Source of the DNA: Dactylellina haptotyla
Lineage: Eukaryota > Ascomycota > Orbiliomycetes > Orbiliales > Orbiliaceae
Assembly (NCBI GenBank): GCA_031310005.1
Contig: CM062383.1
Location: 930,001-994,000, forward strand
Direction of reading: 5' to 3'
DNA: 64,000 nt
Shown here: piece after piece, positions 33,898-45,358 of the stretch
How the letters are laid out: every line of letters starts with the position of its first letter
Numbering within the stretch: the stretch's first letter is position 1
The notes under the pieces: generated by a model
Database searches by the model: none
Told to the model about the DNA's origin: nothing
What the model saw: only the letters and a program-made list of their open reading frames with translations
Translations under genes and position numbers: made by a program

Positions 33898-36618
33898 CTA
33901 TTTTTCAGCAAGATGGAACGTGAATCTTGGTACCCCATCTTCACCACCCTTTCGCGCGAACTTCTCACGCACTCGCTGCCCATTTCCTCTCAATCCAGTG
34001 CGGTTATTGGGAGTCCACCTCACACCCTTTTTGTTAATTTCACGTACTTGCATCTTCCTAATATTCGTCTCCCTCCTCTCCATCGACCTTTCTAACCTCG
34101 TCACCCTCTCCCGCTCTTTAACCTCCTTCTTTGGATGTCTGAGCGTCTTTGTTTTAGCACCGTGTAGCCATAAATCGCCCCAAGAGGCCTTTCTGGCGTC
34201 TCTGTACGCCTCCTTGCTGAACGATTTAGCCACGATCCATCTTTCGAGATCGCCTTCTGACGTGCAAACGTCAAAAGTTACGTGGTGGTCGCCTTTGATC
34301 GGGGGTAGGATGAGGCGTGGCTGCAGATGCATGAACTTGCGTTTATCTTCTTCACTGTATTCCTTCTCGACTTTATCCAGGTTGACGGGTTTGAGTCTGG
34401 GTTTCAAGCCTTCCGCTGCGGAACGTTTCTTGGCTACTTGAGGTAGACTAACGCTTTCGTCCTTTGCGACACCACGTCTGACGGCGAGGTAACTGAACAG
34501 CGCATCGGTGTGGTCGCTTTTCTTGTTATTCTGCACTCGGCGGACAACGGGGCTCTGCTGGTAGCGTTGGTAGAACCTGCAGATGTCTGCAGATTTGAAG
34601 ATGGTACTCTTGTTAGAGTACATCGGACACAGGTTGTGATTCGTGCAAGGCGCAACAATCATCCCGTCTTCGAGGGTGCTTCCTTTGTGCGGCTTCTGCG
34701 GAGCATCTTTGAGGCCCAAGACGTCTTCCTCGAAGAAATCGGTCACGTCCGGTGATGCTTCTTCAGCATCTGACGACTTCCCTTTCTTGTCAGATAGCGG
34801 TGATTTTATCCATTTCTTGAGTAACCGTTGTCGTGCCTCGGCCACCTTTGTAAACCCTTGAAGACTGCCCAATTCGACGATGCAGAGAACGCCGCCTGGG
34901 TTCAATAACTGCCAGAGATTGTCGACATGATGCTGGAATACATTCTTGTGTTTCATGTGCTCCAGCGTGTAACTCGCAAATATCAAATCGTAACTCCTCT
35001 TGGGCGCGACTGGCGGCTGCTTCTTATCGTCCATAATCTCGAATGGCTCGACGATATCCTCATCAGGATTCTCGATATCAGTTCGCCCGTCCCTCTGCCT
35101 CTCCCACTCCGGTCTCTCCCACTTCAACCCGGCAGGCGGCGCTGAAAAATACGGCGTCCTCGGTAGGAATGTTGTATTCTGCAGAATCTTCGATGCGAGC
35201 CCCCTCACATGCGGATTCGCCGTCACCACGGTCGCTTCGAACTTATAATCCTCGTCCACCCCGACAGCACTGGCCTTCACCCCCTCCACACCATGCCCCC
35301 AATCCCACGTCCCATCCTTCCCGTCCTCCTCCACCTCACCCGTCATCGTCTCCGCCTTCACCACATCCCCCCAAGCGATGATCCCCGCCCCACCACCACC
35401 CACATCCAGCACCTTCTTCACACCCAAAGCCCACTCCCCACCCAACCGCCTCCTCACCTCTGTCGCGACCCCCAAATTCACCGAATAAACCTCAGGCATA
35501 ACCACGCCCAACCAAACACTCGCATCCAACCTATCTCCCCTGTGCGTCTCCGGCCCTAAATTCGGATGATACCCAGCACCGCCCCTCTTCCTCTCCCCTG
35601 GACTCACCAGCGCAGGTGGAAGATACTCCCACGCCCGCTCCTTGAAATGCTCAAACTTAGTACTCTTCAACAACTCGGACGTGACAACCTGTAGATTCCT
35701 CGGATAAAACACCGTCGAAGGCTGTGTCGCGAACCTGCCCCGTGCGGTCATCGGATGTGTACGCACATACTCCTGCCCACCCTCTTCCTCCTCCTCCCAT
35801 TTCCCACGATCCCTTATATCCGTAGGATCACCCAACGCCTTCGCGAGCGCTTCGGCCTGCAGAATCCTCTGGCTAAGCGGGAGATCTGGGTCCTGCGATA
35901 TCGGATATTCGTTATACTCAACCCCGCCGTCTGCATCCTCATCAGCCTCCATCACAACCTCTTCGATATCCTGCACCTCCGGCTCGTGACCCATCACCCC
36001 CTCGCCATTTTCTGTATCTACATCTGCATTCATTTCCTGCGCAGCCGCACGTTTCAGCGGCCGTCCGTCTTCGTCCACGGGACCGTGGTAGGTTATCACC
36101 CCGTTTTCAACGGTATACCCGCCCTCTACCTCCTCGCCGGCATTATCCACCCCATCGATGATCATGACGGCTTCTTCGAGGAGGAACCCTTCGTCGAGCA
36201 TTCCTTCTATCCGGACGGTTTCTTCGGCCGTCCAGATACGTTTGGGGGCGCCGTAGAGGGTATCCCATAGTCGCTGGTCCGCGGGAGAGAGGTGGTCTAC
36301 GGGCAGGGTATCTTGCCATTTTATGCGTGCGGCTTCAACGGCGGGGAGGGAGGCGGTGGAGATGTTAGATTTGCGGGGATCAGTTGTAGATGATGACGAT
36401 GGCGACGAAGGGTCAGCATTAGTGTCTGCGGTATTGTTTCTACGGAGAACGGTGGTGGAGAATTGGCGGATATTGGAGTGATTATATGACTGTGTGCCAG
36501 GTGGGATGCGGCGCAGAAGGGAGGCTCGTGCCTGGAGCGTATCCGGCTTGGACAGGCGGGAGGAGAGACGGCAGAACAGACATATCGACTGCGGAGTCAG
36601 CCGCCGGGCCGTCGACAT
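33898..36618 (-). CDS. RSM22: Mitoribosome assembly factor Rsm22 (METTL17 family)
   Basis: Mitochondrial methyltransferase-like protein needed to assemble the small mitoribosomal subunit. A single-exon frame of 906 residues if it starts at 36618 (MSTARRLTPQ), giving an Arg/Ser-rich presequence; the upstream in-frame start at 36702 is less presequence-like. Seen in order: a long acidic linker (about 180-280), the Rsm22 core beginning near FYPRNLQVVTSELL, the SAM-binding loop VLDVGGGGAG (about 403-412), and YDLIFASYTLEHM (about 543-555). The cysteine cluster APCTNHNLCPM (Cys658, Cys664), DICRFYQRY (Cys680) and a later FDVCTSEGD matches the iron-sulphur site reported for METTL17/Rsm22. The C-terminus is very basic, as suits rRNA binding. 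It is longer than yeast Rsm22 (about 630), mostly through the N-terminal acidic extension. Confidence 0.92.
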   Translation of the reverse strand: MSTARRLTPQSICLFCRLSSRLSKPDTLQARASLLRRIPPGTQSYNHSNIRQFSTTVLRRNNTADTNADPSSPSSSSTTDPRKSNISTASLPAVEAARIKWQDTLPVDHLSPADQRLWDTLYGAPKRIWTAEETVRIEGMLDEGFLLEEAVMIIDGVDNAGEEVEGGYTVENGVITYHGPVDEDGRPLKRAAAQEMNADVDTENGEGVMGHEPEVQDIEEVVMEADEDADGGVEYNEYPISQDPDLPLSQRILQAEALAKALGDPTDIRDRGKWEEEEEGGQEYVRTHPMTARGRFATQPSTVFYPRNLQVVTSELLKSTKFEHFKERAWEYLPPALVSPGERKRGGAGYHPNLGPETHRGDRLDASVWLGVVMPEVYSVNLGVATEVRRRLGGEWALGVKKVLDVGGGGAGIIAWGDVVKAETMTGEVEEDGKDGTWDWGHGVEGVKASAVGVDEDYKFEATVVTANPHVRGLASKILQNTTFLPRTPYFSAPPAGLKWERPEWERQRDGRTDIENPDEDIVEPFEIMDDKKQPPVAPKRSYDLIFASYTLEHMKHKNVFQHHVDNLWQLLNPGGVLCIVELGSLQGFTKVAEARQRLLKKWIKSPLSDKKGKSSDAEEASPDVTDFFEEDVLGLKDAPQKPHKGSTLEDGMIVAPCTNHNLCPMYSNKSTIFKSADICRFYQRYQQSPVVRRVQNNKKSDHTDALFSYLAVRRGVAKDESVSLPQVAKKRSAAEGLKPRLKPVNLDKVEKEYSEEDKRKFMHLQPRLILPPIKGDHHVTFDVCTSEGDLERWIVAKSFSKEAYRDARKASWGDLWLHGAKTKTLRHPKKEVKERERVTRLERSMERRETNIRKMQVREINKKGVRWTPNNRTGLRGNGQRVREKFARKGGEDGVPRFTFHLAEK

Positions 36619-37133
36619 GATTCCGGTTGCTATCGCTATCAATTGGCGGTGTCCGTTCAAGTGGAGAGAATGTGGAGAGTGTGCCAGGGTAGATATATAC
36701 ACCCAAAAAGTTGCGGAGAAATAAAATTATTTTTTGTTGTTGTTGTTGCGAGGTTGCAGGTCTCAAATTGGAACGGCGCCTATTGGCTGGCTGCCCGCCG
36801 CATTCTACGCTTCATGATTCACGCATATAAATAATAGCGATAAGTTAAAAAAAAAAAGTATGAGACCCCGTTGAAAAACTATAGACAGGAAGAAAATGGT
36901 CGGGACAGCAAAGGGAAGAACAAGGATATAGGGAGCGGAGGGACAGCCATCTCATCATCAACCCTAGCATAAAACGCAATTATTACTAGTCGGTATAAGA
37001 CGAAAAAAAAGCCCGATGTTAAAAAATAATTTATATATCCACGGAATAAAACGAGATTCAAACAGGACGGATAACCACACTTTTCTTTTCAGTTAAAAAG
37101 GAATCCCAACATGCGCTTGGGCTACTGAGAGTT
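36619..37133. other. Intergenic: RSM22 promoter and PMT1 3' flank
   Basis: AT-rich 515 bp between two minus-strand genes. It contains the leader of RSM22 and the polyadenylation region of PMT1. No gene seen. Confidence 0.6.
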
Positions 37134-40100
37134 TTACAACTCCTCCTTGACAACCTGCGAGCGAATGTTAGCGATCGTGAAATCATAAAATCATTTGTGT
37201 TATAGAGAAGTTTCAACTTACAGTCTCAGTGTTGGGGCTGTCAACAACAACGGTCTCGGTAACAACGGATGGCTCTGGATCAACCCACGAGATCACGGTG
37301 CCTTCGCCGTCCGCACCAGTGGAGAAAGTTGGCTCATCCGATGGAGCATCCGAAGCAGCGGGGGCATCAGCTGGTGGCTCTGGGGCCTTTGGCTCCTCGG
37401 CCTCGAAGTTCCGGCTCTTGGTGTTCTTCTCAGCCTCGGCTTCAATTGGCTGGGCAGCGGCTTCCGATGCGGGGTCCTTCTTGTCAGTGGATGGCTCAAT
37501 GGCCTCCGGTTCAATGGCAACAGTGTCCTCCTTGACGACATCAACATCGTCGCCTTCAACGTCAATCTCGTTACCATACTGATCGATAACTCTGGTCTTG
37601 GTGGCGAACTTGGTTTCGAACGAGACACCTTCGGACATGAGCTTGGCAACTTCCTCCTCTGGGAGAAGGTTGCCATCTTGGTCACGGTATTCGATCTTCT
37701 CTTCCTGGCTGACGATGGATCCGACGAGCTTGGCCGCGTCCTCGAGCTTGGCCGCTTGCGATTTCTCTGGTTCTGGGGCGGCTTGTTCATCGTCGGGACC
37801 GGATGGGGCGATTTCCTGGTGGACCTGGTGCTGCTCACCAGCCTTGGCTGCGCTAGCGGACGGGGCACCATCTGTGGCGCCGCTCTTAGCGGGGGTGTAC
37901 TTGGAGTATTGGTCATAGGTATCAAAGAAACTGTTGCAATCCCAGTCCCATTTGGTGAATAGCTTGACGCGCTTGCACTCGGCCTTGGTCCACTGGTTAC
38001 CGTAGGCGATAGGGCTGAAAAGGTAGAAGACAACGATGCTAGCGGACAAATATCCAACGGTAGCCAACATTCCGATGCTTGGCTTGTTTCCGAGTCCGAC
38101 AACCTTGAGCCTGGTGAAAACAAAGTCCCAGATCTGGCAGACGGCGATGATACCGAAGAACAAGGCGGGGAAGTAGTGGTGCAAGAAGAGCTGACGCTTC
38201 ATCAGGAAGAATGGGAAGTAGTGGAAGGCCCATCCGAGAACGCTGGCACCGATTTCAAAGTCGAAGCGGCGGAAGTTCTCCACATCGTAATCCTTGAATC
38301 CACGTTGCCATCTCAAAACGGCGATAGCCTTGAAGATAATGTAGACAAGAACAGCAGCGGTGGCGCTGTACCAGATGAGGGGGTTGCCCATCAAGTAGAC
38401 TTGACGGTGATCACGGCCCCAGAAGTTGATACCACGCTTGAGGATTGGCCAAGAGTCGGGTCTGGAGTCCCAGGCGTGGCTGTCGACCAAGCCGGCGTTG
38501 GTTCTCCACATGACCTTCTGCAATTCCCAGAACTTTCCGAAGAATCCAGGGTTCTTGTAGTTGATCATCTCGACATCTGGGCCGGTCATCTGGGGGTGGA
38601 CGTTCTGTTCAACGAACCAGACGGAGTTGGGGAGAGTACCACCCTTGGCGCAGGTGACCTCCTGCTGTTCGTAACCCCAGCTTGGGAGCTTGACCTTGTG
38701 GGAGAAGAGAACGCATCCGGTCATGACGTGGACGAGCTTGAAGCGGGTTTCAATGGTTCTGAGACGCTCCTTGGCGACAGAGCCCTTGGACATACTCTTG
38801 ATGATCTCAACACGGAAGTAATCGTTGGCGTCACCCTCGAATCCTTCGTAACCGTAGGCGGAGACTTCGTTCTGCCATTCGGCGTCAGTGACTGGTGGTC
38901 TAACGTCGTGGGAGTGGACTCTGCGGTGGGTGGGGTTGTGGTAGAGCTTGATGGTGTCTCCGTTCTTGATCAAGGCGGGTGGGGTGATGGCATCGAAACC
39001 ACTAACGCCAACACCGCCTTCTGGCTTGGTGGTGTTTTCAACTGTGAAGAAGTTGTTATCGTCCTTGTGCGGGTAGAGGGTGATCTGCTGCTGCTTGGAA
39101 CCGCTGGGGTACATGTGGTTGTGGGAGTGGAGGTATCCACCCTGGGTGTTCCAGTGGCGGAGGGTGATCTTGGAGCCGTAGGCGACATCAGCGGGGACGG
39201 CCTTCATCTGCTTGCTGTTCAAGGTGGACTGGAATTGGGCGGACATGAAACCATCACCGTCACCGGGGTTCTGGAGGCAGAGGAAGTGGATCCAGAACAT
39301 AAACATGTAGAAGGCCATTGGAAGGGCGATCAAGCAGAGGGCGCGAGCAGCGACGTGCTTGGCCCAGAGCTGGATGGAGACTTGCTTGGTGTCACCGAGC
39401 AAGAGCCAGAGCTGGAGGACGGTGATGCTTCCGACCCAGGCGATGGTGAAGAGACCGACCCACTTGACGGAGAGGGTGGCACCGAGACCGAGACCGGAGG
39501 CGGCCAACCAAAACCACCAGTTTGGACCGAACCAGGCACCGGGGCCGAGGGCGTGCTGGTTCATGAAAGAGGTCCAGGAAAGAGCGGTGAGGGCGGTGAA
39601 GCAGACGAGCGGGGAGTCCAAGAGGATCAATCGGGATTGAGTGACCAGGCCATTTTCTATCCAATTGTTAGTAATTTGTTTCAAAAAAGATAAAATAAAT
39701 ATATAATCGAGCTACCCACCGAAAGTGATGAATCCAGCACCCAAGACGGCGGCGATTGTGGAGCATCCGGAAGCTTTGAGGGTCAGGAAGGCGGTGGGGA
39801 CGACAAAGATACCCAGAACGGCAGGCAACAATCGCATGGCGACGTAGGGGACGCCTGGTTCAAGGTAGTCCTTGCCGATTTCCTTGAAGTCGAAGGAGCC
39901 ATCGAAGCCGGCGAGGAAACCGGCGAGGGTGATAAGAAGCTTGGCCAGAGGGGGGTGCACGTCCATGAAGAACTTGCCCTTGATGTACTTGGTAGCGAAA
40001 CCGCCAAAGCTGCAATTTATTATGTATATATTAGCTATAAAGTGCACCAAAAGAGAAGAAATACGCGCGATTTTTTGATGAGAAAAAGAGGAAAACTCAC

Positions 40101-40396
40101 TGGACTTCATCGAAGACGACGCTGGTGGGCTGGTGTATTCTGAAGAGACGGACAAAGACGGCGACGACGGTCAATCCGATGAGTATCGACCAGTCGCCGC
40201 TGGGGAGGTTGAAGATGTCATAGTCCTTGACGGTGGTCCAGCTGGACCAGTAATTGACCTGGGAGGAGGTACCTTTGCCGCCTTTTCTCTTCGCGGCGGT
40301 GGGTGTCGAAGGGGAATTGGGAGTTGGAGAGCGCGAGCGAGACCTGCCGCGGTCGTGGTCCGCGGCGAGGTTGTGGGACTTCTTCTTTGTCGTCAT
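37134..40396 (-). CDS. PMT1: Protein O-mannosyltransferase, PMT1 subfamily, with KEEL C-terminus
   Basis: ER membrane enzyme that transfers mannose from dolichyl-phosphate-mannose to Ser/Thr of secretory proteins, normally as a Pmt1-Pmt2 heterodimer. Four exons: 40396-40101, 40009-39720, 39656-37222 and 37154-37134 (21 nt), 1013 residues. The catalytic Asp-Glu of luminal loop 1 is visible in VVFDEVHFGGF (residues 96-97). Multiple membrane spans follow, then the MIR domain region with GGYLHSHNHMYPSGSKQQQ, LHSHDVRPPV and LPSWGYEQQEVTCA. The PMT1 subfamily is favoured over PMT2 and PMT4 by the GGYLHSH..YP.GS.QQQ pattern. After the last span (near PIAYGNQWTKAECKRVKLF) comes a tail of about 200 residues, Ala/Pro/Glu-rich, absent from the 817-residue yeast Pmt1. 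The final tiny exon encodes VVKEEL, an ER-retrieval-like ending. Its donor is a strong GTAAGT. Confidence 0.94.
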
Positions 40397-41766
40397 TGTG
40401 ACGGGGGGGTTGACGAGCGAGAGACAGCCCCTCCTCGATGATGTGATGATATTATACTATTACCGGCGGTATCCCCTTATGCCAATGAGGTCTTTCTCAT
40501 AAACCGTGAATTGATGATGGAGGATGCTCAGATATGGGGGAATTGGGGGAGAGGAGAGGAATGGATGGATGATAGCGGTGGAGTGGTGGTGAGGCGTGGT
40601 GGAAAAAGGGTCCTTATGTTGGGCGTAAAGTGTATCGTGTCTTCAAGCGTGGTTGCAGCAACGTAACCCGCAATTTGCTACCTCCCAGCAACCATACTCT
40701 GTACCCGCCATACTAATCCTATGTGCTATTACTACTATCAATCGTACTACGCCGATAACGTGAGTTAAGGAGTCGGAGGGGCCCTGGCCCGGACACGCCT
40801 CCCCGGCCGCATGGGCACCATCAGCCTTAATTTAGAAGGGTGTTCCGCAGACCCTGTGGAAATTATCGCTCTGAGCACCCAGAATACCGACACTTGTCCT
40901 CAAATGTCTGCATCACAGCATATAATAAGGCTGTATTTGTGCGTGTATATGCCGCCGGTATCTTTTTACAGACGGCGGGCTGGTCTATCTGATCCGATAT
41001 CTCTGAGTCTCTTTTGAGCCTCGTCTCCAGAGACACTCGTCCGGCCAGGTTGCCCCCGGCAGAATACTCTCTGTTATTGTCCCAATTGGCAATATATTTT
41101 GGCATTATTTTTAAAGGCAATGGCAACGGGCCGCCAGAGAAGTCCCCACGGAGGCCGGTGGGATGAATGAAGCCAGATATCCACGGGCATCCAGCCAAAC
41201 CCGACGTCAATCCCTCGTCGAAAGGGGTCCAGCCCGTCGCGCATCGGCCACTTCCAGACTAGCCTCGCTCTTTTGCCCGTAGCGCTTTCAGCTGTGGTGG
41301 AAATTCCCCCAGCCAAGCCTTTCTGAACGCATCCGATACAGTATCATCTTCTTCTGGTCGTGCTGCGAGGACGGCTCTCGTGGGTGACTTCGGGATCTCT
41401 TCTCCCTCCCCTACAGGGCCGGGCCAATGATATCATGGCAGCAACATGCAGCGTTGGTTTACGCGAAATTCCTGTGCGACAAACGCGAATGGCAGCTGCA
41501 TGTTGTGCATCTCCCAATTGCATGCAATTGACATCTCGATGAGGCGGGTGTTCGGGAGCGGAATGTTGGACGTTTGTTGGACGCCACGGCCTTATCGAGG
41601 GTATTTATATTCACAGATACGCATGTAGAGTATACGTAGCGGGTGACTGGACCTGGCGATGTGATGCGATGCGGTGGGGCGCGGCCGGATAAAAGTTGGT
41701 TGGAGTCCTCCTCCCCTCCAAACTCTTACTTCTTCCTCTTTTCTCTCTCTTCTACTCTCCTTCGAC
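40397..41766. promoter_or_regulatory. Divergent promoter region of PMT1 and the LRR gene
   Basis: 1.37 kb between divergent start codons. It is GC-rich near PMT1, and pyrimidine-rich (CTTCCTCTTTTCTCTCTCTT) just before the LRR gene ATG, a common core-promoter feature in filamentous fungi. No additional gene recognised. Confidence 0.55.
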
Positions 41767-43764
41767 ATGCCCCCTCAACCTCCCCCCGACAAGACCACCC
41801 TCGTCATCCCCTCCTCGCCGCCTCTTCCCCCTGCAAACCCGCTGCCCCTCACCGGCCAGAAGCGCTTCCTCGACATCGACCCTTCGTCCGATGACATCCC
41901 CGTCTTCTCCAGCGATGACCTGCCCCCCAAGGAGGTCTTCGCTAACCCTTACGATGCCTACCGCCGCACCGCGCGGACCGTCAAGCGGCCCCGCAGCGAG
42001 ACCATCCAGTCCGCTTATATGAAGCGCCGGATAGAGCAAGCATACCTCTCATCCGACCAATTGGACGACGACGGCCTGCCCAATTCCAGCGCAAAGTCCA
42101 AGGCAGCACAAGACACATTGTGGAGCGACGAGGACGACGATGCAAACACCAGTATGAGCACGATCGTGCCCCCGCGCAGCGATGACGTTCTTGATAGCCA
42201 GCAGGATATCCTGCTGAGCGCCTCAATCGAGGACCCCCAAGACACCAAGGCGAATCTAATCATCCAGAAGGCTATCGAAGAAGGATCAACGGATATCTAT
42301 TTAGAGTATGAAATCTATTTTCTTATTTTATAAATTACCTTCATATGCTGACGATTTTTATCTAGCGGTCTCTCTCTCGAACGTATACCTTCCGACATAT
42401 CCTCCCTCTCATCTCTCATACACCAACCCAAAGATGACCTCTCAACCGCCAAATCGGTCCCCGCCAAAGCTATCCCCAAGCTTTCCTCCGGCCTGTTTCG
42501 ATCCAGCTCCGGCATCGACCCGACAGTGTCCACCCCGTACACGTCCATGCTCGCCAAGATCTACCTCCACCTGGTCCACAACTCCATATCCCACCTCCCT
42601 CCCTCCCTCACGAACCTGAAGAACGTCACGGGGCTCTATCTGCGGAAGAACGATCTCCGCAGCCTCCCATCGCACATCTCCTCCATGACCTCCCTCACCC
42701 AGCTCTCCCTGGGCGAAAACCAGTTAGCCTATTTCCCGTTCTCAATCCTCTCGCTCCCAAACCTAGAATATCGCTCCTTCAACGCCTTCCCGAACCCGCT
42801 CCTCACATGTGGAACGGGAGGCCTCGTGCTCCCACCCAGCATATTACACACCGAATGGTTCAGCACCACCAAGTACACAACCACTAGAGCAGCTCATAAC
42901 GTACCCCCGAGCAAGGGAGGCTTCATCCCCTCCGCTGCAAACGCCACCACAGTGTTCAACTTCATCTCCTCAACGCCAATCTCCGTCTTCAACGACATCG
43001 GCCGGCTGGTCACCCCGCCCCTCACAGACGAACTCCCACACCCGTCGGCGTGGATTACGTCTCCACCACTCACAACTCTACCCCCGCCGCTGCCACTGCT
43101 CACATCCCCCCAACAACCCCCCAAACGAGACCACATCTCCAGATTCCCGAGTCTGCAGGAGTTATGTCTGCGCAAGATGGCCACGGATGTAATGTACACC
43201 TCGCTGTCGAAGGCGCAACGGGAGGATATATACCAGACCATCCCGGAGCATCTACAGCGGCAGGTGGAGGGCGTGCTGGAGTTCCCGGGGGAAGCGATGA
43301 AGCGGTGTCCGGCGTGCCAGGCAGGGTATGTGAGTAAAGGTGCGGAATGGATTGAATTCTGGCATTGTCAGGGGCAGAATGAACCTGATGTTGCGGTGGT
43401 ACCGGCGGACGTTGCAGCGGAAGAAGATGTAGAAGGGAAAGATGATTGGGAAGTGGGTTATGTTAAACCGCGGGGATTAGATGCGTTCTTGGAGAAGTTT
43501 GTGGCGGGGTATGAGGATCCCGCTTGTAGGGATGATGGGATGACAAAGTTTTATGAGGGGATTGCGGGGGCACAGCGGTTGTATGAGGTTGCTGAAGAGC
43601 TACGGGGGTTGGAAGGTGATGGGGTTGGGTTTTTAAAGAAGTATGTGGCGGGCGTTAAGGGGAGGGTTTTGCCGTTGCTAAGGGAGGTGTGTAGTTGGGA
43701 GTGTGCGGAGGAGTGGATGGAGGGGCGGATGGCAGCTGAGAGGGAGTTGATGGGAATGGAGTAG
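41767..43764 (+). CDS. Leucine-rich-repeat protein, uncharacterised
   Basis: Two exons (41767-42305 and 42366-43764) encode 645 residues; the in-frame junction is IYLD|GLSLERIPSDISSLSS. The N-terminal 180 residues are Pro/Asp-rich and disordered, with basic KRPRSETIQ-type patches. Four or so LRRs of the 'LxxLxLxxNxLxxLP' class follow (LHLVHNSISHLPPSLTNLKN, then LYLRKNDLRSLPSHISSM, then LSLGENQLAYFPFSILSL). The C-terminal 300 residues contain a pair of cysteine signatures (CPACQAGYVSKGAEWIEFWHC) that could form a small metal site. The overall architecture recalls uncharacterised fungal LRR proteins. The role (scaffold or signalling) is unknown. Confidence 0.88.
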
Positions 43765-44094
43765 AAGAAGAATTATATATATCCGGGGCGGTTACGATCA
43801 CGGCGATAGGTGTTTTGGTCTGTTTTTTATATAAAAATATCAAATGGGAGCGATGTTTTATCGATGCAGTATGCCATTCCCTTATTTTTTATTTTCATTT
43901 TCAAATAGAGTAAAATAAGTCCGAGTGACCCACGCCGTAAACACAAGAGAGGACAGACCAATTTTTCACCAGTTTCCGTATGCAGAGACCAAAAAAAAGA
44001 CACCGTCTACCCAGAAGTCCGTAACCATGATTCGTAAAAAAGTAACCCGTATAACCCGGTACAGCCGGCCAGCTACAGTGAAAGTTTAAGCTAT
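43765..44094. other. Convergent intergenic spacer
   Basis: 330 bp of AT-rich DNA between the 3' ends of the LRR gene (plus) and the PNPOx-like gene (minus). Nothing else seen. Confidence 0.65.
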
Positions 44095-44811
44095 TCACTC
44101 GTCCTCGGGCAGACCCCAATCTTCAACTACGCCCTTCCAGTCGGCGATCTTGCCGCCCTCCACCTCGACGACAACGACTATACTCCCCTCCTCGCCGTCG
44201 ACGTAGCACTTGGCGTCCTCGAATTTATTGGCTTCCTTGTGGATGTCCTTATAGTACTTCTCCTCATCGCCACCGGCCTCCAGGATCCGCGCGTATCCGC
44301 GCATGGTATGGCTGTAGCTCTTGAGCTCGCTGGAGTTGAGGTTCTGGAGGAACTGGGCGAGCGGGCTGAGGGGTGCTGCGGAGGGGGATAAGGGGGCGGC
44401 GAGACCGGAGGTACCGGGCGGGCGTTGGGAGACCCAGTCGTGGACGAGGAGGGAGACGTGCGGGTTCGAGCTTACGTTCTTAAGCTTCTTTGTGGTCGGG
44501 GAGAGGAGCATGATGATGACGCCGGGGCCGGAGGTGTTGGAGAGGACGGTGGGGAGGGAGGCGGCCTGGTAGGTTTTGGTGGGGGGGATGTAGGTGTAGG
44601 CCATCAGGGCGATGGAGGGCCGGAGGGTGGCATTGCAGGTTGCCAGGTGCAGCTGCAGCAATTATATCACATATTACGTTTGATTAGCTGTGGACTACAT
44701 ACAGGTGGTGAGAGAGGACGGTGGGAGGATTACAAAACGGGCGTTGTTGAGGGAGGAGAGGACTTCGGGCGGGAGCTGGCCGGTGTAGACGCGTTTCTCG
44801 GAGGAAGCCAT
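44095..44811 (-). CDS. PNPOx-like FMN-binding split-barrel protein
   Basis: Small flavoprotein of the pyridoxamine 5'-phosphate-oxidase-like fold, similar in layout to the uncharacterised yeast pair YLR456W/YPR172W. Two exons (44811-44734 and 44652-44095) give 211 residues. The junction NNARF|LHLATCNATLRPSIALMAYTYI fits the family's first strand pair. GVIIMLLSPTTKKLKNVSSNPHVSLLVHDW is the FMN-phosphate and barrel region. An Ala/Pro/Ser-rich loop (about residues 105-130) is longer than usual. The donor GTAATC is weak but is the only one keeping the conserved first strand in frame. Substrate unknown. The gene is divergent from NIPSNAP, sharing a 547-bp promoter region. Confidence 0.85.
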
Positions 44812-45358
44812 GACGCCGTTCATTTGATGTTATCCAATTGGAGTAGTATCGTACTTGATTGAAGTGGTGATGGTGGTGAGAGTGGTGAGAGTGAAACGGA
44901 GGCTGGGATGATGTCAACGGGAAGGTGTCCTGATAAGAGCTATCGATGCCAAGCGGGCCTGCAAGGAACAAACCCCCCGTTCCATTATGTAACCCCGTTC
45001 TGGCGGGTCTCTCGTGCACAATGGTCCCACAGTCTTAAACGTAAATACTTACTCATTTATTTATATTCCTATAGACATATCCGTCTGTTTATTTACCTAT
45101 TTATCTATTTATCGATCAATTGCGGACGGGAGATCCTGTGTCACCGCGCCCTTCACGACGTCATCCGCAACGCAGGCCCGTTTGTTGTTTGTTAGCGTGT
45201 CGCCGGGCTTCCCCACAGCAGCAAGACAGCTGAGCTTCCCCGGATTCCACTCCACTTCCCTGCGACACCTCCCCCTCCTCTTCTCCATTCTCCTCTGCTC
45301 TCCTCTCTTCTTCTTCTCCCCTCCTCGTACCCCCCTTCCTCTACACCAACCGCCCACA
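44812..45358. promoter_or_regulatory. Shared promoter, PNPOx-like gene / NIPSNAP
   Basis: 547 bp between divergent start codons. The NIPSNAP side is strongly pyrimidine-rich (CCTCTTCTCCATTCTCCTCT), typical of fungal core promoters and leaders. A TATT/TATC-rich patch lies at about 45055-45110. Confidence 0.6.

Noticed and set aside
38176-39693. Plus-strand open frame of 505 codons
   Set aside because: Exact antisense shadow of the PMT1 coding exon; Gly/Val/Glu-biased translation with no domain.
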